Shown here in pieces: positions 49,842 to 61,800 of a stretch of 64,000 nucleotides of DNA. Position 1 is the stretch's first letter. Each line of letters starts with the position of its first letter. Source of the DNA: Stercorarius parasiticus (Eukaryota > Chordata > Aves > Charadriiformes > Stercorariidae); NCBI GenBank assembly GCA_013396915.1, contig VWZL01000697.1:153482-217481 (forward strand). Reading direction: 5' to 3'. The position numbers and the translations under genes were made by a program. The notes below the pieces were generated by a model. It had not been told where the DNA came from. It worked only from the letters and a program-made list of their open reading frames with translations, and did no database searches.

Positions 49842-52800
49842 CTGAAACAAAATCAAAACAATAAAAAATTGTGACAAAATAACCACAGGCCCAGAACCGA
49901 CCTTATGTTTGCAGCTGGTATCAGGGATCAGAGGGACTGTGCGTGGGCAGAGCTGGCTCCTCTCTGCTCCCGGAGCTGCTGGTGGGGACACACAGGGACA
50001 GTGAGGAGAAACTGCACCTAGCTGCATTTCTGCTGCATCACAGAAACTTGCTAAAAGCAACTGAAGTGTAAAATTTGTTTTCTCATGGTAAATCTGGCTG
50101 AGGAAACATCCTCCCTCTATCCATGTAAACGAGGCAGCAGAATCTTACTTTATTTGGCATTTTTTATGCAAACCATAGCCCCAGGCTATGATCCCCCCCA
50201 TGGAAAAGGAGCCTTGAGGCCTGTAGCGTCACTTAACAAGCAACCAATTCAGGCTGTTAGGGAAAAATTCAAGCACAAATTCCTATTACTTACACCAAAG
50301 AGGCGTATTCTTACAGACAAACCCTCCCTTATTTTTTTTCATTTTGAGCTCAGGGATTTGCTGATGAAATACATCTCAAAAAATACATCACTCCTCCTTA
50401 TCCCATATCTGTTACCTGGTAACTTTGTGCTCAGCTCCAGACACACTTAGGAGTCTTCCGTCAGCTCTCTGATTCATGTTGGCATTATTCTCAAATTGTG
50501 CTTTTGAATAAAATTGACCTAAGCAACAGACACACAAATTATATAAAAATACAAACCATCTCAGTATTGTTATTCATTTAACCCAAATGGCAGCTCTAAC
50601 ACCAGGAAAGCAGCTCTCTGTCTCAGAAAACAAACAAAAGTCCACGTTTGGAAGCTCCCTGAGTAAATTAAGAAAATTCCCGAGTTTCAGCTGTTATCCT
50701 CAGCACCCCTCCATGAAGAGATTCAGCCTTGCTCTGATGGGGTTTCACATTTTTTTGGTGGTTTTAGAATATGCAGCCTCTCCGTTTGCAAAGTCTTGGG
50801 AACAACTTCAACTTTAGTCCCATCGGGATTTTTGCAGTTGAGATGTTCAGGACCAGCTAGCTTCCATTTCCTAACAATTTTATGTCTGTTATTTATAGTC
50901 CATTATTTGACATCAAATTAATTTGCTGCATAAATTATGTCATTCCACAGCACTGTTGAGGTTAAGCCCAACTATTCTTTTCGTCTTATTCTAATGCTTT
51001 CTAACCCCACAATAATCTATTTAAGCTTGTAACACTGGTGAGGGGAAAAGCATTATGTTAACGTTTCAAGGGTAAGACCACGCCTCTTCGCAGTGTGGGG
51101 TCTGGACTGCTGTGCAGTAAAAGGTGATGTTAGATGTCTGAAAAGAATAAATTAAACGTAAAGTTTCTCTAGAAACATGCTGTATTTCAGCATTCCTGCT
51201 GCCTTCCCAGCCCACTGCTTTTCATGAGAGCTCGTCAGGACCCAGGGAAGTAAAATCTGAATAAAGGCTTATGATTTGGCTCAGAAAAAAGCCCCGTGTT
51301 CTCATCGCAGGAGCTTAGTTACAAGATCATCCTTCTTTGCTGCATGCGTCCGTAATGATACTTACCCAGAACTCCACTGACTTTGTCAGAAAAACGGTTG
51401 GTGTTCAAGAAATACAGCCCAAGGAAATCATCTGGAAACTTTACAAAGGAAATTTTTACTGTGACTGTATCAGACAACGATGCTGTAACGCTCCTTTCCT
51501 TTTCAACTGAGATTCTCAACCTAGGAAGTAAATCATGATGTTATTTCCAAGAATATGAAGAAAGAACATGTCTTTAACTAGCTGACGTTAATTTTATTAT
51601 ATAATATATATAAAATAATTTTATTTTTGCCTTGTATCTCTTTGCAACTGCATTTTTCATGATCTGTTGGTGGTTATTTTAAAATTAGAAAATATTAAGT
51701 AGCATATCTTTTCCCTCTGTGCTGCATAACATATCTTTCCTGTATCAGGTTACGTGCAAATTCACCAACAGAGAAGAACTTTTTGCCGATAAAAACACCT
51801 TATTATCCATAATGACAATAAATGCTTATATGGAAAAAAAAGACTATTTTTTCATCATTTTAATGAGAAAAAAGGTAGACTAGATAAAATAATTCGATCT
51901 ATTTTATGAACAAGTCAAATACTTTTTTCTTGGATATTTCACACGTCTTTTTCAGACCCTGCCTTTCTTCTAACCCAATTAATTTTATTTTGACCCCAGG
52001 TGGGCTTGCAGACAAAACCTCCACTGTCCTTTTCCTGCCTTGCAGCCGGGTCAGACAGAATGACACCCACAGGCGCTGCTGTGCAAAGTGCTGTGGTTGC
52101 TGGGGCCCGGGTACTGGTTTGAAGCAGGAGGATCGCTCTGCTTGTCAGACGACAAATTATAGAGGGGCATAAATCCAGCATGTTCTTGGCTCCATTCTGG
52201 ATTACAAAAATAATTGAAAGCAGTTGTTTTAGGACTTCTGTTATTGTCTAGAACTGCCTAGAAGGGAGGGAGTGCTGTGTGTCCTCTCCGCCCCAGACCA
52301 ACAGCAGATCCTCCCAGAGGTTTATTCCGGCAATGCAAAAAAGGCTGGTGGAACTAGCGACATTCAGCTCTTTCTTGTGGTAGTGAAGGATCTTGCTCTA
52401 ATTAGTCCAACAAATGAAGCCTACATTTAAAGTACCCTTTCTCCAGCAGTGGGCATTTAGTTACAGACAGCTATTCAAACACTTTATGCCTTCCCATAAA
52501 AACTGTCAGCTGCCCAGATGTGAGTTATGGCTGAAACTGAGGAGAAAGAAAACTCCAGCCTGCGTGGAGCCAACCGATGTATAAAAGAGACAGTAAATGT
52601 CAAAGCCATCACTTCACAGTACTCGCTCTGCAGCTGAAGGAACACAAAGTGTCTGGTGGCAGCCAGCATGGCGGTGGCATGGGGGGTGCTATGCGCTGCA
52701 GGGGGTCCTTTTCTTTGGAAGACAAATGTTCTGCCTCTAGCATCGAAGCAGAAAGGCAGGCTGGTGGTGCAGTTGTTTTGATTCTCTTACACAGGCATGG

Positions 52801-55800
52801 AGAATTAAAATCAAACCTTTTTTGCTCTCCGTATTTGAAGGTACCCCGCTTCCACCCACGATGAATTACTCACCTGACAAGGACATTTGGAAGTACTTAC
52901 TTGAAGCAAATGCAAAAGTGGAGGCCTGGATGAAAAAAAGATCTGCACGTTTTCAAGTTTGGGAAAGGACAGGGTGACGTTTCTTACCCCTGGATGGTGG
53001 AGGTGCCTGACTCTGTCCATGGCAGCTGAGTACTCTCATTATTGTGGCTTAGGATGATCTCATCCGTGGAGACATGGATTTGCACAGGGGGGTTCACATA
53101 GTTAATGTCAAACTGCACAAAGTGATTTATCCTGTCTCCAAGTTTCCCCGTCACAGTGAGTCCTTTAATAACATTGACACAAATTTGTCAAGTGACTGTG
53201 CCTTAAGGTGTGAGTGATTTTAATAAAACTGCTTCATCTTTGTGGCTGAAACTACTTCAGGGTCTCAAATCTAGTTTTGGGAGGCACAGCACCCCCAGAT
53301 TTCAGCTCCATGTACCCCAAGGCTGCGGTGGGGTCACCAGAGTCTGGTTACCCCACGTTGCCACCTCCTCTCACAGAGGTGGCTCTGCTCCATAATCAGA
53401 GCAGCTGACAACCAGCACCTGGAGCCACAGCTCCTCTGAGTACAGGACCACAGAAAAACTGCAGTGCATTAAGAGTGTGCCTCTTTCTGGTAGCATGTAG
53501 GGATCATGGGGTTTAAGATCTCTGCATTCTCAGAAGCCATGGGCTGGGCAGGGGAAAAGCCTAAAGGCCATGGATGTGACACCAGGAGAAGGAGGTGACC
53601 CACAATCAGACCTGTGAGAAGTGCCCTCAGCTGTTGCACAGGGAAAGTTATTATTGCCTAATAGAAAGGAAAAATTAACCACAGCCTCTCAGGTCACTGC
53701 AGGGCAGCGGGTATGATACGGCCCTTCACGGAAGGGAGTTATTCCCAGAGACACCAACTGCTCTCATAGACCAAAGTGACTGTCCTTGTCCTTGGTGTGA
53801 GGGGTAACCTGGCTCACTCACCTTGCTCCGGATCTGACAGCAGGTGGACAGACGGATGTGCTTTTCCATCAGTGTTTAAACAGATGATTTCGTTTTGTTT
53901 GGGTAATTGCAAGAGAAGCTGTGGATATTCGTTGGCTGAAAAGTCAGAAGAACAATGTTAGCATGCAAAGAAAAATCTTGCCTGTGCCCTTTGCCTAGGC
54001 ACAGCAAAATTACTTCATCAATTTATACCTAAAACATTAGTTATAGCTTTTATAGAATAGAATGATTAAAATCAACACAGTAATAACTATTGAAAAGTAC
54101 ACCCAGACACAACATCTTGATATGAATAAAAATAACAGATTTTTAAACTTAAGAGTTTATTAAGGACAATAAGCCCTTAAAAAAAGCTGAGGTTGAAGAT
54201 CTGTTGTACTACATTTCTGTTGGTGGTTACATCCTCGAGCCAGAGAGGCTCTCTCATGGGATACGGGGATATTTTTCATTTATGTGGAAACAACCAGCCG
54301 AGGTTTGCAAGAAGGAGTAAAGGGTTTTCTTAGAGCTGATGCAGTCAGAAAAAACATTATTGTATGAAAAACTGTACATTACAGTTATGCTAATTATTAA
54401 AATGGGACTAGTATATGTATTACTTACCAAGCGGTTGTGCTCTTGTTTTGTCTCTTAGCCTGTCAACTGAAATTCTTAAAATTAGTAAGAAGAGTTTAAT
54501 GAAACATTTTTCTCTTAAGTTGGCTAATTAACCAGGAAGAATACTGTGACAGAAGCATTTCTAGCAGAGCTCTTCACTGACTTTTATGGAGAGCTTTGCT
54601 TGAAACAAGATGTCTCATTGGGGAAAAAAAGCACAATGTCCAGTGCCTATTTCTCTTAGGATCGACTGTGCCAATGGGGCATGCTCAGCCTGAGCTGTGG
54701 GAGGGTTTAGAGCTCCGTTTTCAACGCCTGCTACGCAGCACTGAACCCAGCTCCCCAGCCCACCCCAGCTCCTCTTGCACACCGCTCTGAATAACTACCT
54801 ACTGACAACAGCTTCTTGTTGCTGACAGATTGGGGCTCAGAGCGCCATCGACCTGAAATAAAAGGATTTTCCAATGTTTCATTGCTTTGCTGTGACACCT
54901 TGCATCTCCCTCCCCACACTTGAAAACAGGGAAACCCTCCCGCTTGTTGCCTGGTGACTTTTTTGGATACAGCCACGAATGCACATGTGCAGATCCTATG
55001 GAGGCAGCAGCCAGCTCCTTCTCTGCTCAGCGCTAAGGGAGCTTATGGCGATGCTGAGCTCTGTCTCTGCAGTGGTCTGGGATTTCCTTTTGCAGGACAG
55101 ACATTGTCATCATGCAGAACAGCTGTGCCCCACGTTGGCTTCACATAGTAAACCCAAGGACTGGTAAATTACTTTTTTAACAGCCATTTCCTTGAGCTCA
55201 CTAGTATATGCTTTCTCAGATCTTTCACATTTATTTTCAGGAGGTAAAACAATTTTTTATTTCTGAAAAGGGACCAAGATTGTTTTCAAAAGTTTATAGT
55301 TCATTATAAAAATATCTGTCGACTGAAATACATATAATAAAAACTAAATTCTGTATAAATAAAAACTAAATTCTATATCAATTGGGCATCCACAATCAAA
55401 ATGGATTTATTAAAGTAATGTTGCTATGAACCTACATGTGAAATGAACTTTATAAAATGATTCTGAATAAAAACAAAAGAGGAGCATTTACCAGGAGGTG
55501 GTCCACTCCTCAGTCTATAAGCATCTGGAGAAAGAAAAGAGAGTATCAGTACTTTATTCATGATTGCATTACATATACCTTACAGGAGTGTGTTAAACAT
55601 CAAATCTGTAATTCTCAGCTGCATCTGTCTTCCTTTCCCAAAGTAAACTATCATCTGCAGTAATCAAGTCCACAGAACATGAAACACTGACACCGGGAAA
55701 ATACTTCCATCCAAAGGATGGAAATGGACAAAATCCACTAAGAACTTTGCGAGGAAGGGATCTGCAAAAAGGAATTTGATTGTCTACTAGAAGCCTGGGG

Positions 55801-58800
55801 CCTCACCTGCCTGGCACATGGGGATGGGGAAGCGGGGAGTGGTGGTGCTGGTGCAGCAGAGTTGCCCGTTCCTGGTGTGAGGGCAGGGGCTTCTGGTGGA
55901 AGGGGGCACCTGGCATGGGATGCTCTGTGAAGGGACCGGCTCCACGCGGAGCTACAGCACCAGCACAGGCTCACAACATGGTCCCTCCGGAGCGCTGCAG
56001 CCCCAGACAACAGCTGTTACTAGCAGTTAAAAATCAGATGAGCTCAACACGAGAAACTGCAACAACACCCAAAAGAGTGCATCAAAACCTCCCTTGGTCC
56101 CAGAAACCCAGTACTGTGTTTGCCCCTTCTCCTTCCCAGCCTCTCCAGCTGTGCTGGTCTGTCACAACAGAGAGCAACTGTGCTCAGCGATGCTCAGGCA
56201 GGCACCAAGCCCAGATCCAGTGGGAACATCCCTGTGCCTTCGAGCAGCTGTGCCTGCCCGACCATCACACCAACATCGCGCTTGGCATCTACTACAGAAA
56301 CAGGCTGTCCTGCAGAGGTGGCCCCAACGTCTTCTCTTGCAGCCAAAGGGAGCTTTGAGGGAAGGGCAGCACCAAGCCCTATGTGCCCCCTGAGCAGGGC
56401 AGGACAGTCGCTGGGCTCCGCTTCTGCTCAGGGAGTTTTCTGCTATCAAACTCCCCAGCACCACTTGGAAACAGGTAACCTTCAGAGAACGGGGCAGCAT
56501 TATAATTCCCTCAATACATTTCCATGAAAGAAGCAGAGCAAAACCAGGGCTCTTCACCTATAAAAGCATTGCTATTATGTTGTATTATCATAGCTGAGAT
56601 TAACAGATTAATAATGCTGGCAGTTTAAAATTAATATTCAAACAGATCTATTATTTCCAGGAAGAGAGAAAAAAAATACCTATATCATCCTCAGAACCTC
56701 AGAAGTCATTCCAAAATATCTTGATCTTAATTTTTTGACAGATGCTTCACTCATGGTAGGAAGAAGCAGAAATGATCATTAGCATCTTTCACTTGAAGAA
56801 CTATTTTTCCTCATGAGTAAAGGCAATTTTGACCTTTGAGACTTGTAATGGAAGAATGGAAGATTTTCTCCCTTTGCCCATGTTATCCACCCAAATCCTG
56901 CACAGACCTTGGCAGTCATTGCTTACATTTTCCTTCACATATTTTTCCAAATCTCAGATATTTCCCTCTATAGAACAACCACCATGAAGTGTTTTTGTTT
57001 TGTTTTGTTTTCCCCATTAGAGACTATTATGGAAATATGCTACTGGAAAAGAAGAGAACATTTACCTCCTACTGGAAAACTGCTGGGCTTCTCATTATCT
57101 AGCACAAGGAAGAGGGACAGATTAGTGTCATGCAGTCAGCACTAAATGACTTTACCCATGTGCAAACCAGAACACTGGGACAAGTGGGTGTTGGGCTTCA
57201 GGGGATGAGCTTTTTTTGTGTTAAAGGATAGGTGAATGGAGCACATGCAAGACTCCTAGCGATGGCATGCTTTCCATCCCTGCATTCATTTTTCCACTTT
57301 CATGCTACAGAGAAAAGTGTAGAACCCACTGGAGTGGCAGGAATGCTGAGTAACAACTGTTAAATTACTTTTAGTTAACATATAAACAAATCATTTTCCC
57401 TTTCAATAGTAGTGCCCCATTTCCCCACTTCACCCTTTAAAAAAATCCTGTATGTTTCATTTTGAAAGGAAGCTAGTCCCTGAACTCCTGCCTCCGATGT
57501 GGTTTATTACCATGTCACATCACCATAAAATGAACCTATACTGGAGCTCAACAATAATTCATCAATATCAACAGTGTATTTCATGGGGGCTGTTCAATGG
57601 CCCATTTACCAGCTTCAGTGGGTTTGTTCACCAGCTCTGTCTGCTCCTGGCCAGTGGGTTTGGTGACCACCATGGACGTGAGGGGCGTCACAAAGCTGTA
57701 CCGCAGAGACAGCTCTAAGGCTTGCGCCTCCAGGGTTTTCTGGTCCTCCTCTTGTGCTGAAATACTAAAGTCTGTGTTAATGATGAAGAAATAACATACG
57801 GAGACTATAAGCAGGTCATCTTCAGATTCTTTTTCATATTAGCTGTGTCTTAACAGATATTTTTTACTATTGAACAGTGAGTAGTCCTATTGGGATAACT
57901 CAGCTGTTCATGTGCTTGAAATAATGGAGATGCTTAATTGTTTGCAACGCTGGAGCCTATGTATCATTCAAATACATAAAAATAATAGATACATGAACTA
58001 TGAAATGTCCTATGGACATACTTATTTTTCTCTTTACTAGCTATTGCCGTTCACTTACCTACAGACAACAGAAAAATACCTAAATATACACAGATAATTT
58101 AACAACAGCTCATCACAATCCATGCAATTAAAATATATTTCATAATAATGTCACAAAGAATGTTTTATATTATGTTTTCATATGTGTATATATATACACA
58201 CAAACTGAAAGATGCCTCGTGTTCCTCATAGTAATGTAGTATTCTGCCAGTATACTATGTTTTTAATACTAACTAACTGCAGAATTATTTCTGTTTCTTT
58301 GTGTTTTCTAATCATATAATTTGTGAATAAGGAATTTCTGTTTTAAGAAGTCAGAAATTTGTAATACGAAACATTAAAATAGCTTACGATTTTTCCAGAA
58401 GCTGTTGAATGGTTAAGTAAGCCCACAGTCTCTCTATGAAATTTCCAAAGATGTAACTTTGATTTTGAAATGCTTGCTCCTTCTCTTTGACATTTGCTTC
58501 TTCTTTAAGAGTCAAGTCACTCATATGCTGAAATGGAAGAAAACTGACCATCAAAAGAACAGTTCCAGCCTTCTTTTATAGTCGCATTATTAGACTTAAA
58601 AAACATCTTTCACTACAGAAGTGCCCTTTTTGTCCTTCAATTTTGTCCTTTCCCATTGGAAAATGCAACTCCAAACTACTAAAGAAGCATGTATTTTGGA
58701 TATATATTTCTGGACTTGAAACAATGTTTTAAAAAAGGAGGTAATTTAATTGTTCTATTTCAACATTTTTAAGATTAATAATTCATTCTAAAACTACAAA

Positions 58801-61800
58801 CCAGTTTCCTAAAAATGCTTGAAAAAATATTATAGTTTTGAAATTATTAAAATTGCTGTTTGCTTATTTTTGGATATATTTCAAGGTTTTTCTTTTGTAT
58901 CAAATTCAGGAGGGGAAAATTGTTTGATATTCAAATAGAAAACATATATTGCACACAAAAGACTTTTTGAAGTCTCCCTATTGCACCACAAAAGACAGAA
59001 GGGAGATATGTTTTTCACAGTTAGTAAACTAAACACTTACTGACTGAGCTTTAATTTCTACTGGCAAAAGATCAAGCTCATTGCTAATTTTTCCAGATAC
59101 TACAATTTCAGATCCTTCAAAAAACAGCTTAAAATTGTTCTTGGTTAATCCCTCAATGGCATTTTCTGGATACTGCATCTCAATTTTCATTAATATTGGC
59201 ATAGCCACCTCTTGATAAAAGCCCTAAAGAGAAGCAGAGAGAGAGAGAGAGAGAGAGAAAACACACAAATGATTGCAAAGCAATAATGTTGAATGTCTAA
59301 AACCCCCTTAAAAAGAATGGAGCAAAGCTTTTCCTTCAGCAATGTAAGACTGCTGCAAACATAGAAAAAAACAGTTTCTCCCCAAGGTTCAGCACACCTT
59401 CTCCAGCCAGGCTGGCAAGGCTCTACAAACTGCATTTCCCATGGTAATTCAAGTACGCAAGCAGCATCCCCATTATCACCATCCCACCCAGTCGGTGTTT
59501 TGCTTTAGCCACTGTTCACATCTGATTTTTTAAACTTGACTTATCCTGAGGATTAATCTTTCTCTTTCTGGACTGGGGCTGGCATTAATCAAATCCAGTC
59601 TCTGCACATCCAGCAAAACCAGGTAGAAGTGGCTTCCCAAAAAAGAGAATGTCATAAAAGTTATAACCCCTCTCCAGATGGACAGGAAAGACCCAAGGCT
59701 GGTGGTACTGCAGAGCCAGTTTGCCTGTCGGTGCCTCAAACTACCCGCTGATTTTTAGGGAAACCATTCCAAACAGCTTCCAATGATGGTACTTCAAGTG
59801 GTTTGAAATCAGACCTGAGAACAGAAGTTTTTCCACCATCACCTCCCCTGGGCAATTTGTCTTTTTGCAAAGGTACAGAAATGTGTGAGTTTCCAGGTCT
59901 GTCCAAATGCAATTGATTTGAGGAGGACTTCAACTTTGAGTCGTGGCTAGGGTACAAGCCCTCAGATACTCCAAAATTGCCTGCCTTCCTCTCCAAAATT
60001 AACAGATACACTCAAAACCAACTGAAAATCTTAGAAAATCTGTGGGTTTGCTGCTAAGACTATACATAAGCTGTAGCTGATAGATGGTTTTTCTGGCATA
60101 TTCCTTAGTCCTGACCTGGAGCTGCAAGGCTGCATCAGCATTTTCATAGATACGACGTGCTATCCCCCCATTGCTTAGGGCCATTTTCTCCAGGAACCTG
60201 TAACTGACATCAAACCCGAAGCCAAGGCAGAAAAGAGCGTATTTCCCATTGACGGCTTTCTGAATGTTTTCTTGAATTACTTCCACATTACTCTCACCTG
60301 TAATAGAAAGAAAAACATACCCCAGTTTTTTTTGTTTTTTAAAGTACAAAAAGACAGTAGTGGGTTTAATGGAAAATTCTCCTTAAAATCTTTTAAAAAT
60401 AATTCAAAATAAAATGTTAAAAATATATGGGACAGAATTTCACTAATTGAGTTGGAGATGAAAGCACTACTCTGCATTTGGAGTGCCAGAACCTGATTCT
60501 CCCCCTTAATGACTTTTACTATCTTCTACTCATGTTGTCATGGCTAAGTGCAAAATATTTTACAAGATTACAGGGGCCAGAGGAGATTTTTAGGACAGAA
60601 GGGACATATACTACAAATTAACAGCACAAGGGGACGGAAACACTTGATCAAGCATTGGGAAGACAAGTACCATCCATAAAAATTATAAGCATGAATTCAG
60701 AGAAGAATGGATTGGTTAATAGTGTAATTCAGACAAACTGCAAATTAACTCAGCCATGCTTCTCTCCCAGCCTCTGCATGACAAAGGGGAAAGATTTTCA
60801 CACCATCATCTTATCCCATTTGAAGAGCTGCCTATGGCCCTGTACAGAGAGCTCCTCTATCAGCATTTCCAGGCAGGAACTGTCACCGCCGGTACCAACA
60901 TCATAGAAGCAGCTCAGATTTTTCCCTTTCAACCTGCTTTGCCAAGGAAGGCAGTGTATGCAATAACACTGCATGTACTCACCTGGCACTCCATCACAGC
61001 CTGATTCTAGCCAATTTGTGGATGTGCAGTGTGCTCAGGGATATTTGAGACTCACTGAGGCTGTGCTGAGCAGGCAGCACTGTGAGCTGAATTTTATTAA
61101 AAAAAATCAAACAAATAAGCCAACCCCAAAGCAGTATGACTGCACAATCTGAACGGCAGACTAATCTTATTAGAGGGCTTACAGCTGAATTAATATTGCT
61201 GGCCTTGGAGACATACTGGTGCCACACAAAACTTAGACAAACTCCTGTTCGGAACAAGTGATCTTTATGCCATTGCATCGGGAGTTATTGTTTATTTAAC
61301 CCAATATTTTTATCTCAACCCTCTGGTTTGTTCTATCACAGCTGATCACTAATTAAAAGATAGACATGAAAAAGAATACAAAACAAGAGGCACCTTGAAA
61401 ATATCTCAAGTTTGGGGAAAGGAGGGTGAAGAAATGTAAGCAATACCTCTCAAATGGGACTGTACATAATATATGCAAAATGTCCATGTTTCTGCTCCAA
61501 GTATTTTACTTTCACGTTTCAGCTGTGTCTGGAGTATCTCCAACAATCCCCTCAATTTTATAAACTGGGAAGCCAATGGTATTTAGTAAAACAGTTTCCA
61601 GCTAAAGGACACGTTACCACGAGCAGGCAGGCTCTGCCATTGCTTTCTACAGCCGCTGCCAGAGCCCTCTCAATCATTCTCTCTCCAACGCAGATCCAGT
61701 AATAGCACAGCCTGCTTATACCAAAACTCTTTCTGAAGCACAGACTATGTCTATCAACATTTGGGATGCAAGTGTAAAACATAAAACAATCAAGCAGAGA

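Noticed and set aside
55738..56010. Proline-rich minus-strand frame as an ITIH4 proline-rich exon
   Set aside because: There is a fine CAG/GTGAGG donor at its end, but none of the AG acceptors I tried gives a length that keeps the phase-1 frame between linker exons a and b.
57597..57794. Plus-strand open frame
   Set aside because: It is the antisense of a well-supported ITIH4 exon (57610..57764).
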